From NCBI GenBank assembly GCA_003244105.1, contig QHBK01000008.1, forward strand, positions 1 to 64,000: DNA of 64,000 nt. The letters run 5' to 3'. This DNA is from Candidatus Eremiobacter antarcticus. GTDB lineage: Bacteria; Vulcanimicrobiota; Vulcanimicrobiia; Eremiobacterales; Eremiobacteraceae. Of this stretch, positions 24,914-34,122 are shown one piece after another. The first letter of the stretch is position 1, and every line of letters starts with the position of its first letter. Both the position numbers and the translations under genes were made by a program. The notes below the pieces were generated by a model that was given only the letters and a program-made list of their open reading frames with translations, ran no database searches and had not been told where the DNA came from.

Positions 24914-26116
24914 CTACTTCGAAACCGCCTGTTGCGCCAACGGTACCGCTCCCGAGATCGCCCGTCGCCTCGTCCGGCCCAGCCGTACGATTGGCTGTTC
25001 GAACAGATATGTCACGAGTGTCGCGACGACGACTCCGGAAAGGACGGCTACAACAGAAAACGCCACCTGCCAGTGGTGGTCGGCTTGAATCTGTGACCCG
25101 ACATGGGCCGGTATATGGACGGCGATCAAGAGGCGCCCAATGACTTGGTGCCAGATGTATAAATTGTACGAGATCGCCGCCAGGAAGACCAGCACCACAT
25201 TGGCCACAGCCTTTTGCAGGAATGGCGCCGCAAAGAGCAGCCCGACCGTCGCCCAAGCAATCGTCAACCCGAACAACGTGCGGTAGTGCGCCTGCCACAG
25301 CGCGATAGCGTCGGGGTCAAAGCGGATCCGGTGACACCACACGACCATGGCGCAGACCGCAGCCACGCCGGCCAACGCTGCGCATGTCGTGACCCAGCGC
25401 CGACCCGGAAGCTGCGGCTTGCTCTTTTCCAAGTAGCGATACACGTACGAGCTCGCCATACCAAGCGCGAACAGGTCCAACACCGCAGGAAGCTGCGTGA
25501 GCAGTTGATGGAAGAAATACGAGTGGATAATGGCCGTCCGGAAAATGATCGCCGTCGCGATCATTCCGCTTGCACAGAGAATGGGCTTGCGCAAGAAGGC
25601 CCAGGCGAGCATCGGAAACACGAGGTAGAACTGCACCTCCGTTCCGAGCGACCACATCACGCCATCGATTGAGCCATACGTTTGTGAGAACCAATTATGG
25701 ATGAAGACCGCATGAAAAGTGAGATCGCGCCCGGCTTCAGCCAGGGAGCCGTAATGCTGATATCCGGTGGCGACCAGGATGATGATGGCGAGATAGTAGG
25801 ACGGTACGATCTTCAAAAACCGCTTGCGGACGAAGTCTCGGATGGTCGGCGTTGGCGCGTCGGAAAGCCAGGCACGCACATACGGATCGAAGATGACAAA
25901 ACCCGAAAGAAAAAAGAAGAGCTCGACGCCCAAAAAGCCACTGGTTCCGATCGGATTGAGCGTGAGCGGCCCCACCGACATATCGAGCCACGTCATCTCC
26001 CAGATGTGGAACAGCAGCACCATGCTGATGGCGATGCCTCGGATGCCGTCGAGCACGGGCAGGTGGCTCGCGATCGCAGGTTTGGCGTGAAGGGCCGCAG
26101 GCTGATGTACAGTCAA
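24914..26116 (-). CDS. Acyltransferase 3 family (OafA/YrhL-like) membrane protein
   Basis: 400 residues with about ten hydrophobic segments. The family signature is near the N-terminus: LPVLDGIRGIAISMVLLFHI (residues 20-39), with the catalytic His in LFH. A second mark is ELFFFLSGFVIF. These enzymes O-acylate sugars of surface polysaccharide, lipid or peptidoglycan, using acyl-CoA from the cytoplasm. No periplasmic SGNH domain is attached, so the protein is the short form. The following gene, 22 bp upstream on the same strand, is a multi-pass glycosyltransferase-like protein, consistent with surface glycan decoration. Confidence 0.9.
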   Translation of the reverse strand: MTVHQPAALHAKPAIASHLPVLDGIRGIAISMVLLFHIWEMTWLDMSVGPLTLNPIGTSGFLGVELFFFLSGFVIFDPYVRAWLSDAPTPTIRDFVRKRFLKIVPSYYLAIIILVATGYQHYGSLAEAGRDLTFHAVFIHNWFSQTYGSIDGVMWSLGTEVQFYLVFPMLAWAFLRKPILCASGMIATAIIFRTAIIHSYFFHQLLTQLPAVLDLFALGMASSYVYRYLEKSKPQLPGRRWVTTCAALAGVAAVCAMVVWCHRIRFDPDAIALWQAHYRTLFGLTIAWATVGLLFAAPFLQKAVANVVLVFLAAISYNLYIWHQVIGRLLIAVHIPAHVGSQIQADHHWQVAFSVVAVLSGVVVATLVTYLFEQPIVRLGRTRRRAISGAVPLAQQAVSK

Positions 26117-26137
26117 GCCGTTAAGCCGGCGTCTTGG

Positions 26138-27316
26138 TCAGTTGGCGGTGCGCATGAATGTGTTCCACCACCACACGCCCCAGGCGCCCATCGCCGCCGA
26201 CCACAGTATCAGCGCTGCGCCCCATCGTGGCACGCTCGAACGGCAGGCCAATGCCATAAGCAGCAAGAGAAATGGCTCGAAGTCGAGCGCGTGGCGCATC
26301 CCGAACTGATACCAGCCGTTCAGATAGTACAGAAAGGAAGGGACCGCCACCAGAGCTGCGGTGACCCATAAGGCCACGACCAGCGACCGCGGCGTTTTGG
26401 CAAAGCATCCCAAGATCAGCGCGGGGGACGTAAATGTCAGCGCCACGCCGTGTATGTCGACTTTGAAGAAGGGCCATCGCGCCTGCTGCAGCCACTCTAC
26501 TAAAATCGGCGCCTGCAAAAAGAAAGAGTAGAATTGGTAGGGCAGGTACACGATCGACAAGGGCGACCCGGACTTCTGGCCCCAAGCGTCTTGGTGGAAA
26601 TAGAGAGAATGGCCGATGTCATTCCACCTGCCCCACATCAGTTCGTTGTACGCGACCCAGACGGCCGCGCCGCAGACCAGCGTTCCCACAAACCCGGCCA
26701 AGCGCCGTTGGGGCACGACGCGAGTGGGACCGCCTTGCTCTAGCGCTGACGAGTGCAGCAGCCACCCGTAAAGCGGAACGGCCAGTGCCAGTGTGAACCG
26801 GCTTTCAAAGGCGCAAAGAGCGAACAGCCCGACAAGCCAGCCGCGGCCCCTGCCGGTGCACTCCAGCAGCGCCAGCAACGTGAACAGCACCGCGACGACG
26901 TGCGCCATGAACCACACATCGCCCAACATCCCGCACCACCACAAATCGGTGCCGGCGAAAAAAAAGAGGATGAGCCAGCAGCGCGACGTTGCGCCAACTC
27001 CGATGCGTGCGAGGAGCACCCACGCGAGGCCGACGCAGATCGCAGCAGCGACGATGCAAACCGCGGTCTGATTGGCTTGGAGTCCCTTCATAAGAACGGA
27101 TGGCAGCATGAGGACCGCCGGAAACGGTCCATCGACGCCGTACCAATGGTCGTTGTAGCGCACCGCATCCAACCACGGTCCGGGATAATCGATCCACATG
27201 CGTCCGTGCAGCCACGCATATGCGACACGCACGTAATTGTTGAACACCGTGGAACGACCGTGCGCGGCTACGATCAACGGTGCCATCGCTATGATAGAAA
27301 TGCCCGCCGCTTGCAC
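26138..27316 (-). CDS. Multi-pass membrane glycosyltransferase-like protein (GT-C fold)
   Basis: I take the GTG at 27316, preceded by GAAGG; upstream frame extension to 27514 is basic and unlike a protein start. About 392 residues remain, with ten or so hydrophobic helices. The first periplasmic loop has WIDYPGPWLDAV and HWYGVDGPFPAVLML, with the acidic and aromatic residues common in GT-C transferases that use polyprenyl-phosphate sugars. The C-terminal third has PSFLYYLNGWYQFGMRHALD. The donor and acceptor are unknown. It lies between the acyltransferase and the VOC dioxygenase, all leftward. Confidence 0.6.
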   Translation of the reverse strand: MQAAGISIIAMAPLIVAAHGRSTVFNNYVRVAYAWLHGRMWIDYPGPWLDAVRYNDHWYGVDGPFPAVLMLPSVLMKGLQANQTAVCIVAAAICVGLAWVLLARIGVGATSRCWLILFFFAGTDLWWCGMLGDVWFMAHVVAVLFTLLALLECTGRGRGWLVGLFALCAFESRFTLALAVPLYGWLLHSSALEQGGPTRVVPQRRLAGFVGTLVCGAAVWVAYNELMWGRWNDIGHSLYFHQDAWGQKSGSPLSIVYLPYQFYSFFLQAPILVEWLQQARWPFFKVDIHGVALTFTSPALILGCFAKTPRSLVVALWVTAALVAVPSFLYYLNGWYQFGMRHALDFEPFLLLLMALACRSSVPRWGAALILWSAAMGAWGVWWWNTFMRTAN

Positions 27317-27404
27317 CCACAAAGAGCCTTCGGCGAGGGAAACGCCTTCTAAAATCCAGTGCCGGAATCGAGATCCTCTAGGAGCGGCGTCAGACTGAGA
27401 AGCG

Positions 27405-27971
27405 CTACAGATCTTTGGGACCCAGCGGAGCGGACGGTTCCGCCGACTGTCCGGTGGACGGTTCCCCGAGCAACGCCTGAAGATCCAGTGGACGCGTGTA
27501 CATCGCAAGCTCACCGCCAGGCGAACGGGGCCACACGTCTTTGGGCTTGTCGCAGTAGAGCTCGACGCCGTTGCCGTCGGGATCGCTCAAGTACAGCGAC
27601 TCGCTCACTCCATGGTCGCTTGCGCCTTCCAGCGGAATGCCGGCTGAGACCAATCGCCTGAGAGCGTCTGCCAGCGCCGGCCGCGAGGGGTACAGGATGG
27701 CATGGTGATAGAGGCCTGTCGTGCCGGGGGCCGGCTGAGAACCGTTCAAGCTCTCCCACGTGTTGATCGCGATGTGATGGTGGTAGCCGCCGGCTGAGAG
27801 AAACGCGGCGCTGTCGCCCAGCCGTTGCCTGAGCGCGAAACCCAGCACGCCGCAATAGAAATCGAGAGCGCGCGCCAAGTTTGCGACTTTCAAGTGGACG
27901 TGGCCGATGCGCACCCGCGAATCGATCTCGGATTCCTTTCCAGCCTGTCGTTCCTCGCCTTGACGTGCCAT
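27405..27971 (-). CDS. VOC-superfamily extradiol dioxygenase-like protein
   Basis: 188 residues from the ATG at 27971, which overlaps the stop of the upstream gene as TGATG; a longer in-frame extension is just antisense to other sequence. Two beta-alpha-beta-beta-beta modules are visible. Metal ligands are likely the His in RIGHVHLKV, the His pair in LYHHAIL and the Glu in DGNGVELYCD. LYLSDPDGNGVELY is the hallmark of catechol 2,3-dioxygenase/glyoxalase proteins of the YfiE/CatE type. The reaction is probably ring cleavage or another iron-dependent step. The substrate is not inferable, and the co-translated secreted partner gives no hint. Confidence 0.8.
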   Translation of the reverse strand: MARQGEERQAGKESEIDSRVRIGHVHLKVANLARALDFYCGVLGFALRQRLGDSAAFLSAGGYHHHIAINTWESLNGSQPAPGTTGLYHHAILYPSRPALADALRRLVSAGIPLEGASDHGVSESLYLSDPDGNGVELYCDKPKDVWPRSPGGELAMYTRPLDLQALLGEPSTGQSAEPSAPLGPKDL

Positions 27972-28729
27972 CAAGGCATGCCGGCCGGAAACAGACGGAA
28001 ATACTTGGGCGCGATGACCCAGGTGCGGTTCTTGCGGTCGTACCGAAGGAAGGCGCTCGCCTTGGTTTTCGTCGGACAGCAAAGCGCGGCATTGTCGGCG
28101 TAGTATGGGCCCCTCAATGCCACTCCCCCTGGTTGCAGTGCGGCTTCCAGCCTGCAATAATTTTGCGCTTGCACGACGTCGTGCAGTCGCCCGTCCCTTG
28201 CGCCAAGCGCGAGGACGTGAACCGTCGCCGACCCGCAATCAGCGGCAGATGAATACACGCGGATCACCAGCTGGCTCGCGCCGGACTGCATCAGCGGCGC
28301 CGAACCGACAATGCGGACATCAACGTAGCCGGGCATCCAAACGCCCGGAGCATTCGGAATTCGCTGCATCCGCGGAACGAGTTTGAGCGGATCGCTGCCG
28401 CTGGGCGAAACGTAGACCCGCCGCAGAGGCGCCGGCCCAGCGACGCTTCGATATAAGCTGAAATACGGTTGAAACCTCGGCCGTGACGAGCGGCCCGCTG
28501 ACTGCAAGTATTCGCGGCTTACGATGGCGACGAAGTTCGCTGCGCGGCCCGGTCCCAACGTCATCGGTATCTTCTGCATGGTGTCACCGGGCGGCCGCAC
28601 GTCGAAGGCGCCGCCCTTCGCGCTTGCCCCAAGCGGCATCAGCGTCAGCAAGGCGCTGCAAACGATCAGAGCGCCCCAGTGCGTCGCGCGGCCGGTTTCC
28701 CGCCGCCATCCGAGCTGCCGGTGTACCAT
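27971..28729 (-). CDS. Exported protein of unknown function
   Basis: 252 residues. A signal peptide is visible (HWGALIVCSALLTLMPLGAS, then AKG) after a basic lead. The mature part is beta-rich with Cys residues in AADCGSATV, QNYCRLEAAL and ALCCPTKTKA that could form disulfides outside the cell. The last third (KASAFLRYDRKNRTWVIAPK) resembles lipoprotein-type beta-sandwich ends, but I recognise no family. Its stop overlaps the start of the VOC dioxygenase by one base, so the two are translationally coupled. It is divergent from the PDZ membrane protein. Confidence 0.65.
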   Translation of the reverse strand: MVHRQLGWRRETGRATHWGALIVCSALLTLMPLGASAKGGAFDVRPPGDTMQKIPMTLGPGRAANFVAIVSREYLQSAGRSSRPRFQPYFSLYRSVAGPAPLRRVYVSPSGSDPLKLVPRMQRIPNAPGVWMPGYVDVRIVGSAPLMQSGASQLVIRVYSSAADCGSATVHVLALGARDGRLHDVVQAQNYCRLEAALQPGGVALRGPYYADNAALCCPTKTKASAFLRYDRKNRTWVIAPKYFRLFPAGMP

Positions 28730-28819
28730 GAGCAGAACGCCTAATTAGCGCACCTGCCGCACCTTCCTAGTTTGCAACGCTTTCATATATAAGGAGGCAC
28801 GGGGTTCCTCGCAAAACCG

Positions 28820-30676
28820 ATGGCTGTCATGTCTCGAGCTTTGCGCAGCCACGAAGAGACGCGAGCCGCCGTGCTCAGGACGTTCATCGTGCTTGCGCTT
28901 GGCGCATGGGTGATCGCCGGCACCTTGCCGGGCTTGAGCTTGCTTTGGAACTCAGGCGACGTTTCTTGGGGCGCGAACGGGGCACTCGGCTTCGACACCG
29001 ATTACAACGGCGTCATACGATCGGTCACGCCGGGTTCTGAGGGTTTCAAGGCGGGCCTGCGGGCGGGGGACCGCATCGACCTCGGGCGCACCGCGGCCGA
29101 GGATCGCCGTTTCATCGCAGCCTCGCCGGCGCGCATTCCAGCCGGTCAACAAGTTCGCTTCTATGCGATGGGCAACGGGGGCAGCCGGCTCGTGACGCTT
29201 GTGTCGCCCCATGTCGGCATGCCGCCGGTGCCCAGGATCAACCTGGCCCTCCGAACCATCGCCGCCATCATCTTCGTCGTCGTGGGCGGAGCCCTATGCC
29301 TTTTGCGGCCTAGCAGGATGACCTGGGGCTTCTTCTTCTACTGCGTGGGCTTTAGCCCGGGCATCGCCTTTTCATCATTGTCACGCTACCCTTCGCTCGG
29401 GCCATATGCGGCCTATCTCATCATCAGCGACCTGCTCACCGCAGCGGCCACCGTCGGCATCCTCATCTTCGCGCTCGAGTTCTTACGCGAGCATCCGGGC
29501 CCATGGCGGCGCCTGCTCGAGCGCGCTGCGCCCGTGATTTTTCTCGCGTTTGCCTGGCTGATCATCTACCCGGACGTCGCCAATATCCTATTGGGAGTTC
29601 CGTCCGAGCGGTGGCAAGAGCTGATGCTGGTCTTGCAGGGAGCAGTGCTGGCGCTGAGCATCGCCATCACGATCGACACCTATATCCGGGGCGACCTCGA
29701 GAACCGCCCGCGCATCCAATGGGTCGTCGTCGGGTTGATCGTCGGTATCCTTGGATCATACGCCGGCAGCCTGTTGCTGTTCAGTTCAGTCCTTCCATAC
29801 TCCGCGCCGCACTGGGCCGCGGGCGTCTTGCTGCTTTTCAACGTCTCTCTCCCCATCACGGTCGCTTATGCCGTTGTGCGCCACCGCGTGCTGAACATAA
29901 CCTTTGTGGCAAGCCGGGCGCTCGTCTACGGCGTCATGACGTTTATGTTGGGCACGGCCTTCGCTCTGATCAGCTATTTCATCGGCCAGGAACTGGAGGC
30001 CACGCGGCTTGCCTCGCTGCTCGAGATCATCGCCGCCATCGCCCTGAGCTTTTGGCTCGAGAGCTTGCGAAACCGCATCGCGTATTTCATCGATGGCATC
30101 TTCTTCCACCAGCGCAAGATCGCGATGCGGCGCATCGCACAGACGGCGGCGTCCATGGCCCACGCCCAGAGCGAGGCGACACTTGACGCATTTCTGACGC
30201 GCGAACCGTTGGAAGCGCTCGATCTGGCATCAGCCGCGCTCTTCCGTCGCGCTGAGGACCTTTCGCTGCAACGGTCCGCGTCGATTGGATGGGCTGCAGG
30301 CTGCCTGGAAAAAGTGGAGCACGACGATCCCTTAGCTCTCGCCTTGGAAGCGGGCCAGGAACCGCTGCGGCCGTCTGATATGGGATGGCTGCCCGCGGGC
30401 CTTCCCGCTGACCGCTGCCAAGCGGCGATTGCCATGCCCCTCGTGGTGCGCAGGCAACTCGTGGGGTTTGTGCTATACGGGGCGCATCGCAACGGCGCCG
30501 ATCTCGACCCGGAGGAGGTGAAAAGTCTGTGCGATCTTGCGGTGGCCGCTGCCGCCGCGTACGATCACTTGCGCGCGGAAGCGCTCACGGATGAGGTGCA
30601 AGCGCTCAAGACGCAACTGGCGGCGATGCAGGCGGCTCAGCCGGTATTGCTGCCGCTGCGCCCCACAGCCCCGTAA
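28820..30676 (+). CDS. Orphan sensory membrane protein: PDZ, eight-TM module, GAF, no kinase
   Basis: 618 residues. After one N-terminal helix, an extracytoplasmic PDZ-like domain (about 45-135) has GVIRSVTPGSEGFKAGLRAG, the carboxylate-binding region. Seven or eight transmembrane helices follow (about 140-400), including RHRVLNITFVASRALVYGVM, which I associate with the sensor halves of ComP-like histidine kinases. A coiled stretch and a GAF-like domain (about 440-590) complete it. Where a DHp and ATPase domain would be expected, the protein ends in a coiled coil and a Pro-rich tail. It may sense peptides or envelope state and signal through an unlinked partner. AAGGAGG lies 22 bases before the ATG, too far to serve well. 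Confidence 0.75.
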   Translation: MAVMSRALRSHEETRAAVLRTFIVLALGAWVIAGTLPGLSLLWNSGDVSWGANGALGFDTDYNGVIRSVTPGSEGFKAGLRAGDRIDLGRTAAEDRRFIAASPARIPAGQQVRFYAMGNGGSRLVTLVSPHVGMPPVPRINLALRTIAAIIFVVVGGALCLLRPSRMTWGFFFYCVGFSPGIAFSSLSRYPSLGPYAAYLIISDLLTAAATVGILIFALEFLREHPGPWRRLLERAAPVIFLAFAWLIIYPDVANILLGVPSERWQELMLVLQGAVLALSIAITIDTYIRGDLENRPRIQWVVVGLIVGILGSYAGSLLLFSSVLPYSAPHWAAGVLLLFNVSLPITVAYAVVRHRVLNITFVASRALVYGVMTFMLGTAFALISYFIGQELEATRLASLLEIIAAIALSFWLESLRNRIAYFIDGIFFHQRKIAMRRIAQTAASMAHAQSEATLDAFLTREPLEALDLASAALFRRAEDLSLQRSASIGWAAGCLEKVEHDDPLALALEAGQEPLRPSDMGWLPAGLPADRCQAAIAMPLVVRRQLVGFVLYGAHRNGADLDPEEVKSLCDLAVAAAAAYDHLRAEALTDEVQALKTQLAAMQAAQPVLLPLRPTAP

Positions 30677-30678
30677 GA

Positions 30679-30972
30679 TCAGCCCAAGCCCAGAATATTC
30701 GTTTTCAACATGATGGGTATACAATCCGCGTCGCCCGCGGAGTTCGACTTGATCACGTGCAGATCTCGCGGCGAGTACAAAGCCACAGCATGACCGACCG
30801 GACAGCTCAGCTCAAATGCGCTGCGCAAATCGCGCTCTTCGATGGGGAGCTTCACGACCATGCCGTCGGGATAGACGACGTCAGAGGTCTTGCCCTGGAC
30901 GACGATGAGCTCACCGCAGTCCGGCGTGTCGCATTTGACGTCGTGGCGATATCTCACCCGTAGGTAGTGCAT
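30679..30972 (-). CDS. Small protein with possible zinc knuckle, function unknown
   Basis: 97 residues. CDTPDCGE (residues 14-21) and CPVGH (about 57-61) could form a zinc-binding Cys4 or Cys3His site. The rest alternates strands and ends ADCIPIMLKTNILGLG. The start ATG has no clear ribosome-binding site; an in-frame alternative is not better. It converges with the PDZ protein (2-bp gap) and follows sigH in the same direction, beyond a strong terminator, so it is probably not part of the sigH transcript. I recognise no family. Confidence 0.55.
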   Translation of the reverse strand: MHYLRVRYRHDVKCDTPDCGELIVVQGKTSDVVYPDGMVVKLPIEERDLRSAFELSCPVGHAVALYSPRDLHVIKSNSAGDADCIPIMLKTNILGLG

Positions 30973-31059
30973 TCAGTGTCCGTTTCGATGAGCGCTTTCC
31001 ATTGGTTATCGGATGCACGGGCGAACATCCGTAGCGGTGGCCCGGCTGCATACAGGCCG

Positions 31060-31091
31060 CACAAAGGAAAAGGCGCGAATTTCTTCGCGCC
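31060..31091 (-). terminator. Rho-independent terminator after sigH
   Basis: On the minus strand a perfect 8-bp stem GGCGCGAA/TTCGCGCC with a 4-nt loop is followed by TTTTCCTTT. It starts 28 bp after the sigH stop. Confidence 0.85.
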
Positions 31092-31118
31092 CTCTTCATC
31101 CGGCTAGTGGCGACCTGC

Positions 31119-31766
31119 CTAGTACAGGTCGACTTCGCTCAGGTTCTTCTCGATCTTGCGCTTGACGCGCTGCAGCGCGTTGTCGATCGACTTCACGTGC
31201 CGATTCAAGTCGCGAGCCATCTCCTGATACGATTTGCCTTCCAGGTAGCTCAGCAGCACTTGCGACTCAAGATCGCTGAGGTTTTCCTGGATGCGCTCCT
31301 TGATGTCCTCGGAAACCTCCTGGTTGATCACGAGCTCTTCCGGGTCGGACATCTTCGCGCTGGCCATCACGTCGAGCAGCGTACGCTCACTGTCCTCATC
31401 ATAGATGGGCTTGTTCAATGAGATGTATTGGTTGAGCGGAATGTGCTTTTGGCGCGTGGCCGTCTTGATCGCGGTGATGATCTGCCTCGTGATGCACAGC
31501 TCTGCGAAGGCGCGAAACGACGACAGCTTGTCCGCGCGGAAGTCGCGCACAGCCTTGTAGAGACCGATCATCCCTTCTTGGATGATGTCCTCGCGGTCAG
31601 CACCGATCAGGAAGTAGCTTTTCGCCTTGATGCGGACGAAGTTCTTATACTTATTGAGCAGGAACTCCATGGCGAGATTGTCGCCACATTTCGCTGCATT
31701 TACGAGTTCTTCGTCGACACGCTCACTGTAATCGAAACTGTCTTCTACTGGGTGAAGTACCCCCAA
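31119..31766 (-). CDS. sigH: RNA polymerase sigma factor, SigH (Spo0H) family
   Basis: 215 residues from a TTG start, though another start nearby cannot be excluded. Region 2 is clear: EFLLNKYKNFVRIKAKSYFL, then GADREDIIQEGMIGLYKAVR, then RAFAELCITRQIITAIKTAT. Region 4 has LSYLEGKSYQEMARDLNRHV with KSIDNALQRVKRK. In Bacillus SigH controls the transition state and sporulation entry; outside sporeformers its regulon is unknown. It lies downstream of rlmB as in Firmicutes but has its own promoter and terminator. The Firmicute neighbours rpmG, secE and nusG do not follow. The family assignment is strong. Confidence 0.93.
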   Translation of the reverse strand: MGVLHPVEDSFDYSERVDEELVNAAKCGDNLAMEFLLNKYKNFVRIKAKSYFLIGADREDIIQEGMIGLYKAVRDFRADKLSSFRAFAELCITRQIITAIKTATRQKHIPLNQYISLNKPIYDEDSERTLLDVMASAKMSDPEELVINQEVSEDIKERIQENLSDLESQVLLSYLEGKSYQEMARDLNRHVKSIDNALQRVKRKIEKNLSEVDLY

Positions 31767-31822
31767 AACGTTGATGAACCCCCAATTCTTCTCGGTTGCC
31801 GTTGTCCCGGCAATCCTTTCCG

Positions 31823-31851
31823 ATTATAGGGTTGGCGCTCGGTTTCGTCAA
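31823..31851 (-). promoter_or_regulatory. Sigma-70 promoter of sigH
   Basis: On the minus strand TTGACG (31846-31851) and TATAAT (31823-31828) have an exact 17-bp spacer. It is the best vegetative promoter in the window, overlapping the rlmB stop codon and leaving a leader of about 50 nt before the sigH start. It allows sigH to be expressed independently of the long upstream operon. Confidence 0.85.
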
Positions 31852-32651
31852 GGATTGGAGGGTGTTTTTGCCTCGCTGGCGCGTGGCGTGGCAGTAAAAG
31901 GGCCCTTGACAACGCGTCGCCGCGCGACTTCGAACAGCACGACCGCGGCCGCGCTCGCCGCGTTGAGCGACGCAACCTGGCCATGGAGCGGAATCCTCAC
32001 CAAGAGGTCGCAGCGCTCGCCGACCAAGCGCGAGAGCCCCTTGCCCTCAGCGCCCACGACAATAGCAGCCTTGTCGCCGTAGTCCGCGAGGCGATAATCG
32101 ATCGCTTGAGGCACGAGCGAGAGGCCGGCGACCCAGCAGCCATCGGCCTTGAGCGCCTCGAGCGTGGCTGCGACGTTTGCGACTCGCGCGATGGCCAAGT
32201 GCGACGCGGCCCCAGCGGCGGCTCGACGCGTAACGGCAGTCACTGATGCGTTGCGCCGGTCGGGCATGATGACGGCGTCTGCGCCCGCCCCTTCCGCGTT
32301 CCGCATCACGGCGCCCAGGTTGTGCGGGTCCTCGAGGTGATCGACGATGACGACCAAAGCGGACTTCCCCGCGCGCACTCGGGCGCGGATTTCGCCGAAC
32401 GGCGTGTACGCGAAGGGACGTACGACAGCAGCCACGTGCTGGTGACGATCGCCCGGCGCGCCACGAAAAACAGCTCCATCGGACTCGAACGAGACCGCAA
32501 TGCCGCGCGCATGGGCGTCGCTGAGCAACGGCGCCACCTTCGGGTCGCGGCGTCTGTTCGCACCGACCACGAGGCGGCTGATCGGCTCCCCGGCCCTGAT
32601 CGCCTCGGCGACCGCATGCAAACCGTAGATCATCTCTTCATGAGCTTCCAT
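31848..32651 (-). CDS. rlmB: 23S rRNA (guanosine-2'-O-)-methyltransferase
   Basis: 267 residues of the SpoU/TrmH family. The N-terminal substrate-binding domain opens with MIYGLHAVAEAIRAG (from residue 7). The catalytic domain has the three SPOUT motifs: DHLEDPHNLGAVMRNAEGAG with the active-site Asn and Arg, IVVGAEGKGLSRL, and RIPLHGQVASLNAASAAAVV. It methylates the 2'-OH of G2251 (E. coli numbering) with SAM; specificity is inferred from family and synteny. It overlaps cysS by 14 bp, as in the Bacillus cysS-(mrnC)-rlmB order, but no Mini-III gene lies between. Confidence 0.93.
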   Translation of the reverse strand: MEAHEEMIYGLHAVAEAIRAGEPISRLVVGANRRRDPKVAPLLSDAHARGIAVSFESDGAVFRGAPGDRHQHVAAVVRPFAYTPFGEIRARVRAGKSALVVIVDHLEDPHNLGAVMRNAEGAGADAVIMPDRRNASVTAVTRRAAAGAASHLAIARVANVAATLEALKADGCWVAGLSLVPQAIDYRLADYGDKAAIVVGAEGKGLSRLVGERCDLLVRIPLHGQVASLNAASAAAVVLFEVARRRVVKGPFTATPRASEAKTPSNP

Positions 32652-34122
32652 TGAAGCTCCATTCCGTTCCCGATGTCGAGTCTCTCACGACGACGCCGGC
32701 CTTGAGCAGTTCAGCGCGCAGTTTGTCCGACTCGGCGAAGTTTTTGGAGGCGCGCTCCGCATTGCGGCGGGCGACGACTCGCTCGATCAGCTTTGCATCG
32801 TCAAGCTCGAATCCGCCGGACCCATCGACCAGCGCTTGTAATGCTGCTCGTTGCGATTCAGTCAGCGCCATTGTACCCGGCGCCGCCGTCAAACCGGCCG
32901 CGTGCTCGGTAAGGGGGAGGCCCAGAATCGCAAGACAGCGGTCGGCCTTTGCGACCGTTTCCGCGGCGGCCGCTGCTTGCTCGGCGGCGCTGCGTTGCGC
33001 CGCTTGCAGGCGCTTATCTCGCACGGTCTTTTGGAGCCAGCCGACGGCGCCCGACGTGTTCAGATCATCGTCGAGATACGCGTCGAACTCGGGCGTGTTG
33101 ACCGCGTCCGCCGATGCCGCGTGCTGGGAAGCCATCGAGCGCAGCGACTCAAGGTCGGAGTACAAACCTCGCAATCCCTTGGCGGCTGCTTCCAACGCTG
33201 CCGGCGTGAAGTTGGACGGTTTTCGATAGCCGGTCTGCAGGAACAGATAGCGGATGGCGGCGGCTGAGTGCTGCTCCAAGAACGTCTTGAGCGGGATAAA
33301 GTTGCCGAGCGATTTGCTCATCTTCTGCCCGTCGACTTGCAAAAGGCCGGCATGCACCCAAAAATTTGCCATGGGATGCAGCCCCGTCACCTTTTCGGTC
33401 TGGGCGACTTCGTTCTCGTGGTGCGGGAAGACCAAGTCGGCTGCACCGCCGTGGATATCGAACTGACCGCCCAGATAATGGCGGCACATCTCAGAGCATT
33501 CGATATGCCACCCGGGCCTGCCCGGGCCCCAGGGGCTGGGCCACGTCGGCTCCTTTGGTTTCGCCTTCTTCCACAGCGCGAAGTCGAGCGGATCGCGTTT
33601 CTCTTCACGCACCGCGATGCGCTCGCCGGCTCGCAGCTCGTCGATATTGCGCCGGCTCAGTTGGCCGTATGACGGAAAGCTTTCCACGGCGAAATAGACG
33701 CCGTCTGTGGTCTCGTATGCGGCGCCTTTGTCGATCAGCTCCTGGACGAAGGCGATGATGCCATGCATCTCGTCCGTGGCGCGCGGTGACACGTCCGGCT
33801 GGGCGAGGCCCAAGCGTGTGGCGCACCATTCATACTCGCCCAAGTAGCGAGCCACCACATCGGTCCAGGGCACGCCTTCGATGTGGGAGCGGTCGATGAT
33901 GCGGTCGTCGATATCGGTGACGTTCTGGACGTAGGTGACGGCGTAGCCTTGCGCGCGCAGGTGACGGCACAGCAAGTCGAACGTGAGAAACGTGCGAGCG
34001 TGGCCAAGATGAGGGTGGAAGCTCGGCGTCATACCGCACACATACACGCTGGCCTTGCCGCGTTCGATGGGAACGAAGGGCTCGACCGCGCGCGTCCGAG
34101 TGTTATAGAGCCGAAGCGCCAT
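32638..34122 (-). CDS. cysS: Cysteinyl-tRNA synthetase
   Basis: 494 residues. The HIGH-type motif is in [10 protein letters not shown], following YVCGMTP whose Cys is a zinc ligand. The KMSKS loop is [20 protein letters not shown] and [15 protein letters not shown] supply further zinc ligands and the amino-acid pocket. It charges tRNA-Cys. The start overlaps cysE by 20 bp, giving the cysE-cysS pair seen in Firmicutes, where cysteine synthesis and its use in translation are coupled. No T-box leader is visible upstream of cysE. Confidence 0.97.
   Translation of the reverse strand: MALRLYNTRTRAVEPFVPIERGKASVYVCGMTPSFHPHLGHARTFLTFDLLCRHLRAQGYAVTYVQNVTDIDDRIIDRSHIEGVPWTDVVARYLGEYEWCATRLGLAQPDVSPRATDEMHGIIAFVQELIDKGAAYETTDGVYFAVESFPSYGQLSRRNIDELRAGERIAVREEKRDPLDFALWKKAKPKEPTWPSPWGPGRPGWHIECSEMCRHYLGGQFDIHGGAADLVFPHHENEVAQTEKVTGLHPMANFWVHAGLLQVDGQKMSKSLGNFIPLKTFLEQHSAAAIRYLFLQTGYRKPSNFTPAALEAAAKGLRGLYSDLESLRSMASQHAASADAVNTPEFDAYLDDDLNTSGAVGWLQKTVRDKRLQAAQRSAAEQAAAAAETVAKADRCLAILGLPLTEHAAGLTAAPGTMALTESQRAALQALVDGSGGFELDDAKLIERVVARRNAERASKNFAESDKLRAELLKAGVVVRDSTSGTEWSFNGSS

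Noticed and set aside
24708-25298. Open frame running through tRNA-Thr on the minus strand
   Set aside because: Its C-terminus is the translation of the tRNA itself and the rest is antisense-like to the acyltransferase gene's 3' end region; it has no protein-like composition.
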